From Rhodospirillaceae bacterium (GTDB lineage: Bacteria; Pseudomonadota; Alphaproteobacteria; Rhodospirillales; JABHCV01): DNA of 61,219 bases. The notes beneath the pieces were generated by a model that did not search any database, was not told the origin of the DNA, and saw only the letters and a list, made by a program, of their open reading frames with translations. The stretch is from positions 1 through 61,219 of the forward strand of contig JABJHA010000020.1 in assembly GCA_018662005.1 (NCBI GenBank), written 5' to 3'. Positions 53,923-61,219 of this stretch are shown in pieces (the first letter of the stretch is position 1; each line of letters begins with the position of its first letter). The position numbers and the translations under genes are program-made.

Positions 53923-55302
53923 TCAACCGCCTTGCTGGATTTCCGTAATTCTGTCCAGGTTGCGTTGCGCAACCAGCGCCTTGTCCTGGCGACCGTACTG
54001 GGAATAGACTTCTGAGGCGCCTTTGAAGCAGGCCGCCGCTTCATGCAGGGCCGTTGTATTTTCATTTCGCCGGTACAGGGAAAATGTCACCGCGCCCAGA
54101 TTGTTCGCCGTTTGGGCCCACAAAAAAGGTGCGATCTCTCGCCTGCGAACTTCCAGGGATTTCCGGAAACAAGCCGCCGACTGCTCCATAACCCTGTCAG
54201 CAGAAACATTTTCACCCATGCGCATCAGGGCGATGCCCAGCTGGTTCATCAATTCGGACCAGGGGCCGGGGGCGGTTTCGCGGGTGAACACCTTAAGGGC
54301 TTGCTGATAGGCCTCGCTGGCCTTTTGAAGATGCTGAACGGCATCACCGAAATTCGATAATTTAACCTGTACGTCACCCAAATGAATTTGCGCCAGAGCC
54401 CAGTCATTTACATGCAGATGAGCGCCGAGTGCAGCGGCGACCGCAAGGTAGGCTTCCGCAGCTTCCTTTAGGGGCCCGGGCTGCTTGTCACGGGATGATT
54501 GGGCCTGCAGGGCGGCGGCAAGCTGATTTTGTGTCAACGCCCAGTTCAGCGGGTTTTCCTTGTCATAACTTTGTACGAGCGCCAGCTTGTAGGCCTTGAT
54601 CGCCCGGTCAAGGTAAGCAGGTTCTTCTTTCAACCGCCACATGGAAGCCAGGACATTTCCGATGGCGGTCATCACCGAAGCCAGCGCCTTCTCTTCCATT
54701 GCTCCGGGCAGAGTCTCGATAAGACCATTCAGCTTGTCAGCCGGGTTGCTGAGCAATTCGGCCAATTCTTCGCGTTGCGGGCTGGATTTGCGCGGACCTA
54801 TTGCGGCCAGGATGACGGCATGAATAATGCTGGCCATTTCTGAATCGTAATTGACCGCCAGGTCCAGAACATCGCCAAGGCCGACGCTTCCGGGCTGCGT
54901 GTCGGCATCGGCGACGGCGCAAAGGAAGCGAATTTTTATGCCCTGCTCATGGGGCAAAGCTTCTCCCCAAACCAAAATGTCGGCGTCCGTATCAATCAAC
55001 CACTTGCGACCCGTTTCGGCCGCCTTGACCAGGCGTTCAACGACGGTTCCTTTGCCGCTGGCTTTCAGTTTTTTCGATAAATGGCGAACCAGAACACCGG
55101 GTTGCGTGCTCAGTTCATTGACCATCCGTTGGCCGATTTCACGACCGTTCGGTCCATCAAAATCGCAAACCAGAACGCTTATCGCCGGTTGCTGGGCGAG
55201 ATGGGCGGGAACAAATTGATTGGCGGACATAGGTTGACCGTTTCCACCCCCGTCGCTGGGTGGCGTGACAAGCCAGTCGATCATGTCTTTCATTATCGCC
55301 AT
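53923..55302 (-). CDS. TPR protein with TolB/FlgO-like N-terminal domain
   Basis: A 459-residue protein without a clear signal peptide. Residues about 38-150 (ISVLVCDFDGPNGREIGQRM onward, DADILVWGEAL) resemble the nucleotide-independent TolB-N/FlgO-like domain found before TPRs in adenylate-cyclase-related proteins. Residues about 230-450 are tetratricopeptide-like repeats (YLDRAIKAYKLALVQ, LLHVNDWALAQIHLGDVQVK-type units, AVQHLQKASEAYQQALKVF). It is presumably a protein-interaction scaffold. Its function and partner are unknown. It is divergent from rsmB and the DUF1674 gene lies just upstream. Confidence 0.7.
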   Translation of the reverse strand: MAIMKDMIDWLVTPPSDGGGNGQPMSANQFVPAHLAQQPAISVLVCDFDGPNGREIGQRMVNELSTQPGVLVRHLSKKLKASGKGTVVERLVKAAETGRKWLIDTDADILVWGEALPHEQGIKIRFLCAVADADTQPGSVGLGDVLDLAVNYDSEMASIIHAVILAAIGPRKSSPQREELAELLSNPADKLNGLIETLPGAMEEKALASVMTAIGNVLASMWRLKEEPAYLDRAIKAYKLALVQSYDKENPLNWALTQNQLAAALQAQSSRDKQPGPLKEAAEAYLAVAAALGAHLHVNDWALAQIHLGDVQVKLSNFGDAVQHLQKASEAYQQALKVFTRETAPGPWSELMNQLGIALMRMGENVSADRVMEQSAACFRKSLEVRRREIAPFLWAQTANNLGAVTFSLYRRNENTTALHEAAACFKGASEVYSQYGRQDKALVAQRNLDRITEIQQGG

Positions 55303-55378
55303 AGCAAAAAGATGCCGTACTTACGGGCTTCGGGCAAGGGTTAGAATCTAAAGAAACTTTCGGCGCGTTACGGGATTT

Positions 55379-55549
55379 CTAAAAATCCACACAACGACCT
55401 TTACGTTCCCAGTCACCATAACGGGTTGGCTCCGGTCCTTGCGGGCCGCCAGCCTCCTTTTTTCCTTGCGCTTTTTTATCACTCTGCGTGCGCTCAGGTT
55501 CTGACGTTTCAGGATTTTCTTCTGTGAGGTCTGGCTTTTTTTCGCTCAT
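55379..55549 (-). CDS. DUF1674 / succinate dehydrogenase assembly factor 4-type protein
   Basis: A 56-residue protein from ATG 55547-55549 to TAG 55379-55381. The charged, disordered N-terminus (KKPDLTEENPETSEPERTQS) leads to GPEPTRYGDWERKGRCVDF, the diagnostic C-terminus of DUF1674. Mitochondrial members (SDHAF4/Sdh8) bind the flavinated SdhA subunit during complex II assembly; the bacterial role is inferred. The gene is short enough to be missed by length cut-offs. It is divergent from rsmB, which is its usual alphaproteobacterial neighbour. Confidence 0.85.
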   Translation of the reverse strand: MSEKKPDLTEENPETSEPERTQSDKKAQGKKEAGGPQGPEPTRYGDWERKGRCVDF

Positions 55550-55641
55550 AACAATCGGGTCCGACTTTTAAAAGGGCACTCTTTGGACGATTGAACCACT
55601 CAGGCATTGCACAAGCAACGCCTTTAGGTCATGTAAGGGCC

Positions 55642-56934
55642 ATGGCCACTCCATCACTGACCACACGCTCCGTCGCTCTCGACCTTGTAAGCTCGGTCCT
55701 GAAGCGACACAGACCCCTTGACGAAACCCTTGAGGGGCATTCGGGCTTTACGGCCTTGGAGCCCCGTGAGCGCGCTTTCGCCCGAAACCTGTCGGCCACG
55801 ACCTTGCGCCGACTGGGTCAGATTGATGACATCATCGGGCATTGCCTGGAACGTCCACTGCCGCGTCGCGCCGTTGCCGTTCGTGATGTTCTGAGGCTTG
55901 GTATTTGCCAGTTGTTTTTCCTTAACATCCCGGCCCACGCCGCCGTCGATACCACCGTCTCGCTGCTCGATACCATTGATCTTTCCCCCTATAAAAAACT
56001 GGTCAATGCGATTATGCGCAGGCTGACCCGGGAGGGGGAAAAATTCACCCGGGCCCAAGACGCGGCACGCCTGAATACGCCGGATTGGTTATGGGATAGC
56101 TGGCAGCGGACATACGGCAAGGCGACAGGACGAAAAATCGCCGAAGCCCATCTGAACGAACCGCCTTTGGACATCACCCTTAAAGGTGATCCCGACATCT
56201 GGGTGAAATCCCTGCAAGGGGAAATTTTACCGACCGGATCACTGCGTCTTGCCACAGGTGGCATTGTCACCACCCTTGCCGGATTTGATGAGGGCGCCTG
56301 GTGGGTGCAGGACACCGCCGCCACCTTGCCAGCGCTGCTGCTGGGTGACGTTAAGGGTAAACACGTCATTGATCTTTGCGCCGCACCCGGCGGCAAAACG
56401 GCGCAATTGCTGGCCCGTGGTGCCCGGGTCACAGCCGTGGAGCGCTCCGCCAAACGGCTGCAACGACTGCAACAAAACATGACGCGACTGGGTTTTAGCG
56501 CCGAAACGGTTTGCGCCGATGCAAACGTGTGGAAGCCTGACGAACAGGTCGACGCCGTGCTGCTTGACGCACCGTGTTCGGCAACCGGCACCATTCGTCG
56601 CCACCCGGACATCTCCTACCTGAAAAAGCAATCGGACGTCGATAGCCTAAGCGACGCCCAGTATCGCCTGCTTGAGGCCGCTCTCGAGATGGTGAAACCG
56701 GGCGGGCGGCTGGTTTTTTGCACCTGCTCCCTGCAACCCGAGGAAGGACCGCAGTTGATCGAGAAAATTCTTGCCGGGCAGTCGTCGTTTAAGCTGGACC
56801 CGATCATGGCTGAAGACGTTAGCGGCCTGTCTGAACTGATCACCGGAGCAGGGGTCTTGCGCAGCCTGCCTAACCATCTTTCTGAACACGGTGGCATGGA
56901 CGGATTTTTCGCTGCCCGTCTTGTTCGTGGTTAG
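55642..56934 (+). CDS. rsmB: 16S rRNA m5C967 methyltransferase (RsmB/NOL1 family)
   Basis: 430 residues from the ATG at 55642, preceded by AAGGG; a TTG 17 codons upstream also keeps the frame. The NusB-like N-terminal domain covers about 1-140 (LDLVSSVLKRHRPLDETL, LRLGICQLFFLNIPAHAAVD). The methyltransferase domain has DLCAAPGGKTAQLLA (SAM site), LDAPCSATGTIRRHPD and CTCSLQPEEG, giving the two catalytic cysteines. It modifies a cytosine in 16S rRNA. First of a plus-strand series with an SxtJ-like and a heparinase-like gene. Confidence 0.94.
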   Translation: MATPSLTTRSVALDLVSSVLKRHRPLDETLEGHSGFTALEPRERAFARNLSATTLRRLGQIDDIIGHCLERPLPRRAVAVRDVLRLGICQLFFLNIPAHAAVDTTVSLLDTIDLSPYKKLVNAIMRRLTREGEKFTRAQDAARLNTPDWLWDSWQRTYGKATGRKIAEAHLNEPPLDITLKGDPDIWVKSLQGEILPTGSLRLATGGIVTTLAGFDEGAWWVQDTAATLPALLLGDVKGKHVIDLCAAPGGKTAQLLARGARVTAVERSAKRLQRLQQNMTRLGFSAETVCADANVWKPDEQVDAVLLDAPCSATGTIRRHPDISYLKKQSDVDSLSDAQYRLLEAALEMVKPGGRLVFCTCSLQPEEGPQLIEKILAGQSSFKLDPIMAEDVSGLSELITGAGVLRSLPNHLSEHGGMDGFFAARLVRG

Positions 56935-56980
56935 GTGTTGGGGCTTTGACTTCGCGGGCTCGCAAGAGTAAACCCGTTAG

Positions 56981-57268
56981 ATGACAAACAAGCAGCCTGG
57001 CCCCGAAAATTCGGACCCGACCGAAACCTTCTCGGCAGGATCAGAACGTTCCCTTGGAATTGTTCTTGCCATCGTTTTTATCGTTGTCGCCCTGCTGCCA
57101 TTACTGACCATGTCCGATCAGCAAGGCACCTTTCGCGTTTGGGCCCTGGTTGTTGCAGCCTTTTTCGCCGCCGCCGCCCTGACCATGCCGCAGGCGCTGA
57201 CACCCTTGAGCAAACTGTGGACCGGGTTGCGGTTGTTGCTGCATAAAATTGTCAATCAGCAGGCTTAG
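56981..57268 (+). CDS. SxtJ-like small membrane protein
   Basis: A 95-residue protein with two hydrophobic helices (LGIVLAIVFIVVALLPLLTM and WALVVAAFFAAAALTMPQAL) followed by LTPLSKLWTGLRLLLHKIVN. The pattern of an R-S-x-G-I-V-x-A start and a PLxxLW...L end fits the SxtJ family of small inner-membrane proteins, often beside envelope or polysaccharide genes. The function is unknown. Confidence 0.6.
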   Translation: MTNKQPGPENSDPTETFSAGSERSLGIVLAIVFIVVALLPLLTMSDQQGTFRVWALVVAAFFAAAALTMPQALTPLSKLWTGLRLLLHKIVNQQA

Positions 57269-57283
57269 CCTGTAACCCTGAAT

Positions 57284-58930
57284 GTGTACGAGGCATCATT
57301 GAAAAACCAAGGGTCAGCATCATCACGAACACCTGCCAGCGGTTCTCGTTCGCTGCGCAATTTGCTGTATGCCAGCCCGTTCTATGGACTGACCCTGAAG
57401 GGACGCACACCAGACACCCTTCGGTTTTCGCCGCCTGCTTACAGGCTCGGTGATCCGGAAGCCGGACGGGGGATTTTAAAGGGCGCCTTTACCCTTTCCC
57501 ATCACCGTGCCCATTTGGGCCAGGACCCCTGGGTTGTCGGCATGGACGATCCGGGACAGTTGGCCGATCTGCATGGATTCTCCTGGCTGGCCGACCTGTT
57601 CGCCATCGGTGGCGATGAAGCACGGGCGCGGGCCGGAACCCTGCTGACCGGGTGGGTCGAGCACAATCGAAAATGGCATGAGATGTCGTGGCGACCCGAC
57701 ATTCTTGGCGAACGCTTAAGCGCCTGGCTGGCGTTCTATGAATTTCTGACCACCGACAATGAAAACACCAAAGCCGTATTGCTTGAAATGGCCATGATCC
57801 AGGCCCGCCACCTGGGACGCAGTTGCGCCCAGGCCCCGGGTGATGCCCGCAAATTCAAGGCTATACAGGGATTGATTTTCGCCGCCATCTGCCTGCCCGG
57901 CGCGGAACCCATGCTTGAAAGTTCGCTCGATTTGCTGGGAAAGGAAATCCGCGCCCAGATTTTCCCTGACGGCGGCCATCGTGAGCGCAATCCTTCACGC
58001 CTGCTTGATGTGCTGTCACGGTTTAATCAAATTCGGGCGTTGCTGCTGGACGCCCATGAGGAAGTGCCCCTCGATTTACAGGGAGCCATCGACAGGGTAA
58101 CGCCAATGCTGCGCGCCCTGCGTCATGGCGATGGTGGACTGGCCCTGTTCAACGGTGGCTTCGAGGAAGACCGCACGCTCATTGATACGGTTCTTGCCGG
58201 GACAGGTGTGCGCGGCAAGGCGTTAACCAGTGCGCCCCATAGCGGCTTTCAAAGACTTGCTTCAGGGCGAACGGTCATCATCGCCGATACCGGAAAACCA
58301 CAGCTATCCGATGCCCGGTGCGCCCATGCCGGAACTTTAAGTTTTGAAATGAGCATTGGCAAAAACCGACTGGTCGTCAACTGCGGGGCAGCCAGCACAG
58401 AAGGTGAAAGGTGGTTTGCCGCCATGCGAACCACCGCAGCCCATTCCACATTATCGACCGATGATATGGACTCCATTCAGTTTAAAGACGATGGTTCCCC
58501 GATGGGCGGCCCCAATAACGTGGAATGCACGCGCCGCGAAGCTGACGGTGCTGTCTGGCTCGACACCTCTCACGATGGTTACATTAAAAATGTTGGCGTT
58601 CTTCATCGTCGTAAATTTTATCTGGACGCGTCAGGGGAAGATTTCAGGGGCGAAGACCTTATCGAAGGTTCGGGCGGAAAATCCTTTTGCGTTCGCTTCC
58701 ACCTGCACCCCGGGGTTCACGCCTCGCAAGTGCAAGGCCGTGCCGCCGTGTTGCTGAAACTTGGCGGTGGCGCCGGTTGGCAGTTTCAGGCCTCCGGCGG
58801 CAACATCGCTTTGGAAGAGAGTATTTATCTGAGCGGTCATGGTGAGCCCCGTCGCTGCGAGCAAATTGTTATCACCGGCCCCTTACATGGCGACGGTGCG
58901 CAAATAAAATGGCGCTTTCATAAGATTTAA
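57284..58930 (+). CDS. Heparinase II/III-like protein
   Basis: 548 residues from a GTG start. The N-terminal alpha-helical toroid (about 60-300; ERLSAWLAFYEFLT, GGHRERNPSRLLDVL) and the C-terminal beta-sheet domain (about 310-545; HSGFQRLASGRTVIIADTGK, AHSTLSTDDMDSIQF) are the two halves of the family, as in oligo-alginate and heparin lyases. No signal peptide is seen, so the alphaproteobacterial rsmB-linked branch may act inside the cell; its substrate is unknown. The 3' end overlaps pgl by four bases. Confidence 0.87.
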   Translation: MYEASLKNQGSASSRTPASGSRSLRNLLYASPFYGLTLKGRTPDTLRFSPPAYRLGDPEAGRGILKGAFTLSHHRAHLGQDPWVVGMDDPGQLADLHGFSWLADLFAIGGDEARARAGTLLTGWVEHNRKWHEMSWRPDILGERLSAWLAFYEFLTTDNENTKAVLLEMAMIQARHLGRSCAQAPGDARKFKAIQGLIFAAICLPGAEPMLESSLDLLGKEIRAQIFPDGGHRERNPSRLLDVLSRFNQIRALLLDAHEEVPLDLQGAIDRVTPMLRALRHGDGGLALFNGGFEEDRTLIDTVLAGTGVRGKALTSAPHSGFQRLASGRTVIIADTGKPQLSDARCAHAGTLSFEMSIGKNRLVVNCGAASTEGERWFAAMRTTAAHSTLSTDDMDSIQFKDDGSPMGGPNNVECTRREADGAVWLDTSHDGYIKNVGVLHRRKFYLDASGEDFRGEDLIEGSGGKSFCVRFHLHPGVHASQVQGRAAVLLKLGGGAGWQFQASGGNIALEESIYLSGHGEPRRCEQIVITGPLHGDGAQIKWRFHKI

Positions 58931-59607
58931 TCGACGGCGTAGATTGTAACCGGCACCCGCTGCTGATGCAGAACCAGTCGGATCGGATAATCCCCAACAG
59001 GACCGGGCTTCATGGCGGCATCCAGGATTGCGCGCTTTTCAGGCCCGCTGATGACAACAAATATATGGTGACTGTTTAACAATGCCGCCGGTGTCAGGCT
59101 CATTCTGGGTTGTCTTTTCTCGCTATCGGCAACGGCCAATGCCAGACCGGGGACATCAGACCAGTTTTTCTCGTCGGGAAACAAAGAGGCAATATGTCCG
59201 TCCTCGCCCATGCCCAGAAAAAGGGCGTCCAGTGGCCAATTCAAGGTCGTCAGCGCGGCTTCTACATCCGCCTCGGCATCGAGGGGGTTTTGATGATCTG
59301 TTTTAAGTCCGACGAAGCGCGCCCGGGATGCCGGGCCTTGCAGGAGAAGACGGCGCGCCAACCGCTCGTTACTGTCGGGATGTTCCGTGTCGACCCAACG
59401 CTCATCGGCCAGGGTGATTGATACCTTTTCCCAAGCCACAGCTTGCTTGGCAAGTAGCGGAAAGACATGTTCTGGTGTTCGTCCGCCGGAAACGGCGAGA
59501 AAAGCATTGCCGCGCATGTTGATCACTAGCTCTAAATATCCTGCCATATCCTTAACAAGCTGTACGACACAGTTCTGCATGGTGGCACAGGGTTTCATTA
59601 GTAACAT
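58927..59607 (-). CDS. pgl: 6-Phosphogluconolactonase
   Basis: A 226-residue enzyme. LAVSGGRTPEHVFPLL, WEKVSITLADERWV and LDALFLGMGEDGHIASLFPD are the three glucosamine-6-phosphate-isomerase/6-phosphogluconolactonase blocks, with His of the GMGEDGH motif as catalytic residue. It hydrolyses 6-phosphogluconolactone in the oxidative pentose phosphate or Entner-Doudoroff pathway. No zwf or edd is visible here. It converges with the heparinase-like gene. Confidence 0.92.
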   Translation of the reverse strand: MLLMKPCATMQNCVVQLVKDMAGYLELVINMRGNAFLAVSGGRTPEHVFPLLAKQAVAWEKVSITLADERWVDTEHPDSNERLARRLLLQGPASRARFVGLKTDHQNPLDAEADVEAALTTLNWPLDALFLGMGEDGHIASLFPDEKNWSDVPGLALAVADSEKRQPRMSLTPAALLNSHHIFVVISGPEKRAILDAAMKPGPVGDYPIRLVLHQQRVPVTIYAVD

Positions 59608-59661
59608 TGGGCAACTTTCATAGGGCTTCTAGCATGAAAAAACGAAAGAAATTTCTCCGCC

Positions 59662-60336
59662 ATGATCAATTTCCGCACGCCATTTGACCGCTTGGCTATC
59701 ATCGTCGCGGCGGTGTTCTTGGGTCATAATCTGTTCTTGCTGTTCGCATATGTCTCGACCTTTGGAAAGTTTGACGCCCTGCGGGCCGCATCATACTGGT
59801 GATACAACATGCAAGTGGGCCTGCTGGGTGTTCTGTTCACATCTTACGGGCTGGGGCTGGCTTGGAAAACCTATGGTCAAGGACGTTCGAACATACAAAA
59901 GTCGGCCTGGGTGGCCATTGTCCTGCTGCTGACTGCGCCGTTTATCTTCGCCAACAAACTGCGTTTTGACCGCCATCAGCCGATCCCCCACTTCCGCGCG
60001 GTCGGAGCGGAAGTCAACAACCTGTTATCGGTTGGCGACAGCCTGAGCGTACTCGACCCGAAAGGGTCAGGAGAATAGGGCATGATCACTCGATACGAAA
60101 TGGGCGGGACCGGCGTTTTCCGGGACTTTATCGGGTTGTTCCAGAAACCCAATCTCGAAATTCTTAAAGGCCATGTGGGAACCGGCAGTTACAGTCACAT
60201 TCTTGTTCATTCGGTGACCCCCGGCGTTACCGGCACTCTTAAAGTAGAGCTTGCAAAGGGCAATTCATGCCTGCTTAAAATTGATGACATGGGAACATGG
60301 CGAGTCATCAAGTCCTGGCCGGTGCCGGGCAGGTAA
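59662..60336 (+). pseudogene. Membrane protein gene broken by two in-frame stops
   Basis: A single frame of 225 codons from ATG 59662 to TAA-free end at TAG/TAA 60334-60336 is interrupted by TGA at 59800-59802 and TAG at 60076-60078. The pieces read MINFRTPFDRLAIIVAAVFL... AASYW, then YNMQVGLLGVLFTSYGLGLA... LDPKGSGE, then GMITRYEMGGTGVFRDFIGL to VIKSWPVPGR. Two to three membrane helices and a soluble tail are visible, as in the C-terminal half of an undecaprenyl-linked glycosyltransferase or related sugar-transfer protein. TGG-CGA to TGG-TGA and CAG to TAG would each be one C-to-T change. No family is proven. It lies beside a methyltransferase and epimerase gene. Confidence 0.65.
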
Positions 60337-60349
60337 CTACCGTCTGCCC

Positions 60350-61066
60350 TTATGTTTTGGGCCTTTTTGCGATAAGTAGGATGTTCTTGCCAAAGGACGG
60401 CGGCGCAATACTTTCCAGCCCCCGCGACAGCGGCGTGAAAACCGCGTCGTAAATACTGACAAGCAGCGGATTGAACCCGGTCGCCCCCATCACCTTGTTA
60501 AGCAGCCACCAGGGGGCGACACCCAGGATATCAAAATAGCGCGAGCGGACAATTTCAAAACCCGCATTGGCGACCCGGCCATTTAGCTGGCCGCGTTGAT
60601 AGCGACGAAAATGCCCGACCAGGGCGTCCAGATCGCTGTAAAGAAATTTCAGGGCCGGAACGAACAACAACAAATGGCCGCCGGGTTTAAGTATCTTGAA
60701 GAACCCTTCAAGGGCCGCGCCATCATCCTCGATATGCTCAAGAACATTAACCAGAACAACGCAATCATAGGTTTCATCGCCTATCGCCGGAAGGCGGCTT
60801 TCAAGGACTTCCCCGAAGATCGCCACCCCTGTGTCACCTTCGAAGCGCTGGCTTAAGGGGGCGACCAAATTGGCCGAGGGCTCGACCAGATCAAGGGTTG
60901 AGACAAGCGGCCTGATAAGCTGCGAGATATTGCCGATCCCGGCCCCGAATTCAACGGCCCGCCCGCTTATGTATGGCTGGAAGGTATCGACGATCCAGCG
61001 CTGGTAGCGGTGCAGGGTTGCCAGCGCTTCAAGGTCCGCCCCTTCATACATCGGCTTACTGTTCAC
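60350..61066 (-). CDS. Class I SAM-dependent methyltransferase
   Basis: A 238-residue enzyme starting at GTG 61064-61066 (ATG 61051 is an alternative). VEFGAGIGNISQLI is SAM motif I, LDLVEPSANLV the acidic-loop region, CVVLVNVLEHIEDDGAALEG motif II, and LKPGGHLLLFVPAL motif III. A hydrophobic C-terminal part (SRYFDILGVAPWWLLNKVMG) suggests membrane association, typical of methyltransferases that act on lipid-linked or envelope sugars. Its start overlaps the stop of the epimerase gene by 11 bases, so the two are coupled. Confidence 0.85.
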   Translation of the reverse strand: MNSKPMYEGADLEALATLHRYQRWIVDTFQPYISGRAVEFGAGIGNISQLIRPLVSTLDLVEPSANLVAPLSQRFEGDTGVAIFGEVLESRLPAIGDETYDCVVLVNVLEHIEDDGAALEGFFKILKPGGHLLLFVPALKFLYSDLDALVGHFRRYQRGQLNGRVANAGFEIVRSRYFDILGVAPWWLLNKVMGATGFNPLLVSIYDAVFTPLSRGLESIAPPSFGKNILLIAKRPKT

Positions 61067-61219
61067 CCGTGTAGACCTTGTCGGCCCAGTCGAGGAAACG
61101 CTTCAGGCCTTCATCCAGATCGACGGCAGGGGCGAATTCCAGTTGCAGTTTGGCTTTACGGATATCGGGGGCGCGGCGATTGGGTTCGTCGGCCGGGTAG
61201 CTGTCGGGGTATTCGACGA
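61056..61219 (-). CDS. NAD-dependent sugar epimerase/dehydratase, C-terminal end (partial)
   Basis: The reverse strand reads VEYPDSYPADEPNRRAPDIR then KAKLQLEFAPAVDLDEGLKRF to the stop. The Y-P-x-D-E-P-x-R-R-x-P-D-I-x-K-A-x-x-x-L pattern is the C-terminal end of GalE/RmlB-like SDR epimerases acting on nucleotide sugars. The N-terminal part is outside the window. It overlaps the methyltransferase start, so both belong to a surface-polysaccharide or glycolipid operon. Confidence 0.8.
   Translation of the reverse strand, partial: VEYPDSYPADEPNRRAPDIRKAKLQLEFAPAVDLDEGLKRFLDWADKVYTGEQ

Noticed and set aside
59809-60078. Two separate small genes at 59809 and 60082
   Set aside because: Both lie in the same frame as the upstream piece, separated by single stop codons, with no ribosome-binding sites of their own; a single broken gene is simpler.

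Overview
The window looks like chromosomal DNA of a free-living, probably marine alphaproteobacterium of the Rhodospirillales type. This rests on family-level recognition, not on a database search. Pointers are the PomA/PomB (sodium-type) flagellar stator genes, a DUF1127 protein, an IalB-family protein, a hemC-hemD-mitofilin-hemY cluster, rsmB next to a heparinase-like gene, a DUF1674 (SDHAF4-type) gene, a FlaF-like protein and a glycine betaine uptake system. Most of the window is ordinary, densely packed and moderately GC-rich. The accessory parts are the left edge (1-1510), the gene-poor stretch 32450-33944 and several small inserted elements.

Layout. 1-1510: scarred accessory patch with the start of an IS3-family transposase, a broken second copy of the metallopeptidase/phhB intergenic region, the last 37 codons of a tyrosine recombinase and a TIR-domain gene. 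1508-4721: metallopeptidase, phhB, a type-2 3-hydroxyacyl-CoA dehydrogenase, pomA (with a one-base frameshift) and pomB. 4742-12941: two DMT exporters, acetoacetyl-CoA synthetase, an agmatinase-type ureohydrolase with a GcvA-like LysR regulator, DUF1127, an MFS transporter and an RNA methyltransferase. 13008-19158: asparaginase, IalB, rlmN, a TetR regulator with a carboxymuconolactone-decarboxylase-type target gene, a DsbA-like protein and argG. 19173-25414: a DUF4143 ATPase behind a promoter with two matched palindromes, a Tat-type dienelactone hydrolase, a low-molecular-weight phosphatase, a Gln-rich protein, a fructosamine-kinase-like gene, thpR and a candidate small RNA.

25413-31550: FIST protein, then an arylesterase divergent from an ABC ATPase and its large permease (the tesA-ybbA-ybbP arrangement), then a Bax-inhibitor-1 family protein. 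31563-35266: repeats, a J-domain protein, a gene-poor region, msrA and a FlaF-like gene. 35353-39083: aldo/keto reductase, alpha/beta hydrolase, OsmC and a divergent GlxA-type regulator. 39120-46567: tRNA-Thr(CGU), the hem cluster, tsaD, gpsA, YciI and a Rieske protein. 46685-55302: acetyl-CoA synthetase, a choline-kinase-like gene and a betaine ABC transporter whose permease is a tandem fusion, and a TPR protein. 55379-61219: DUF1674 gene, rsmB, SxtJ-like protein, heparinase-like protein, 6-phosphogluconolactonase, a membrane-protein gene broken by two in-frame stops, a methyltransferase and the end of a sugar epimerase gene.

The most unusual thing is a family of TA-flanked palindromic insertions, with full copies at 27903-28148 and 33616-33882 and a 29-base deletion derivative at 4714-4742. 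The two full copies share short fixed motifs in the same order, but their helices differ in sequence while still pairing, as expected for a mobile element with a conserved folded RNA or single-stranded DNA. One copy sits exactly in the overlap between ybbA and ybbP. It keeps the ybbA stop and appears to supply a replacement ybbP start. The flanking TA plus the element's first G forms a TAG that ends several neighbouring reading frames.
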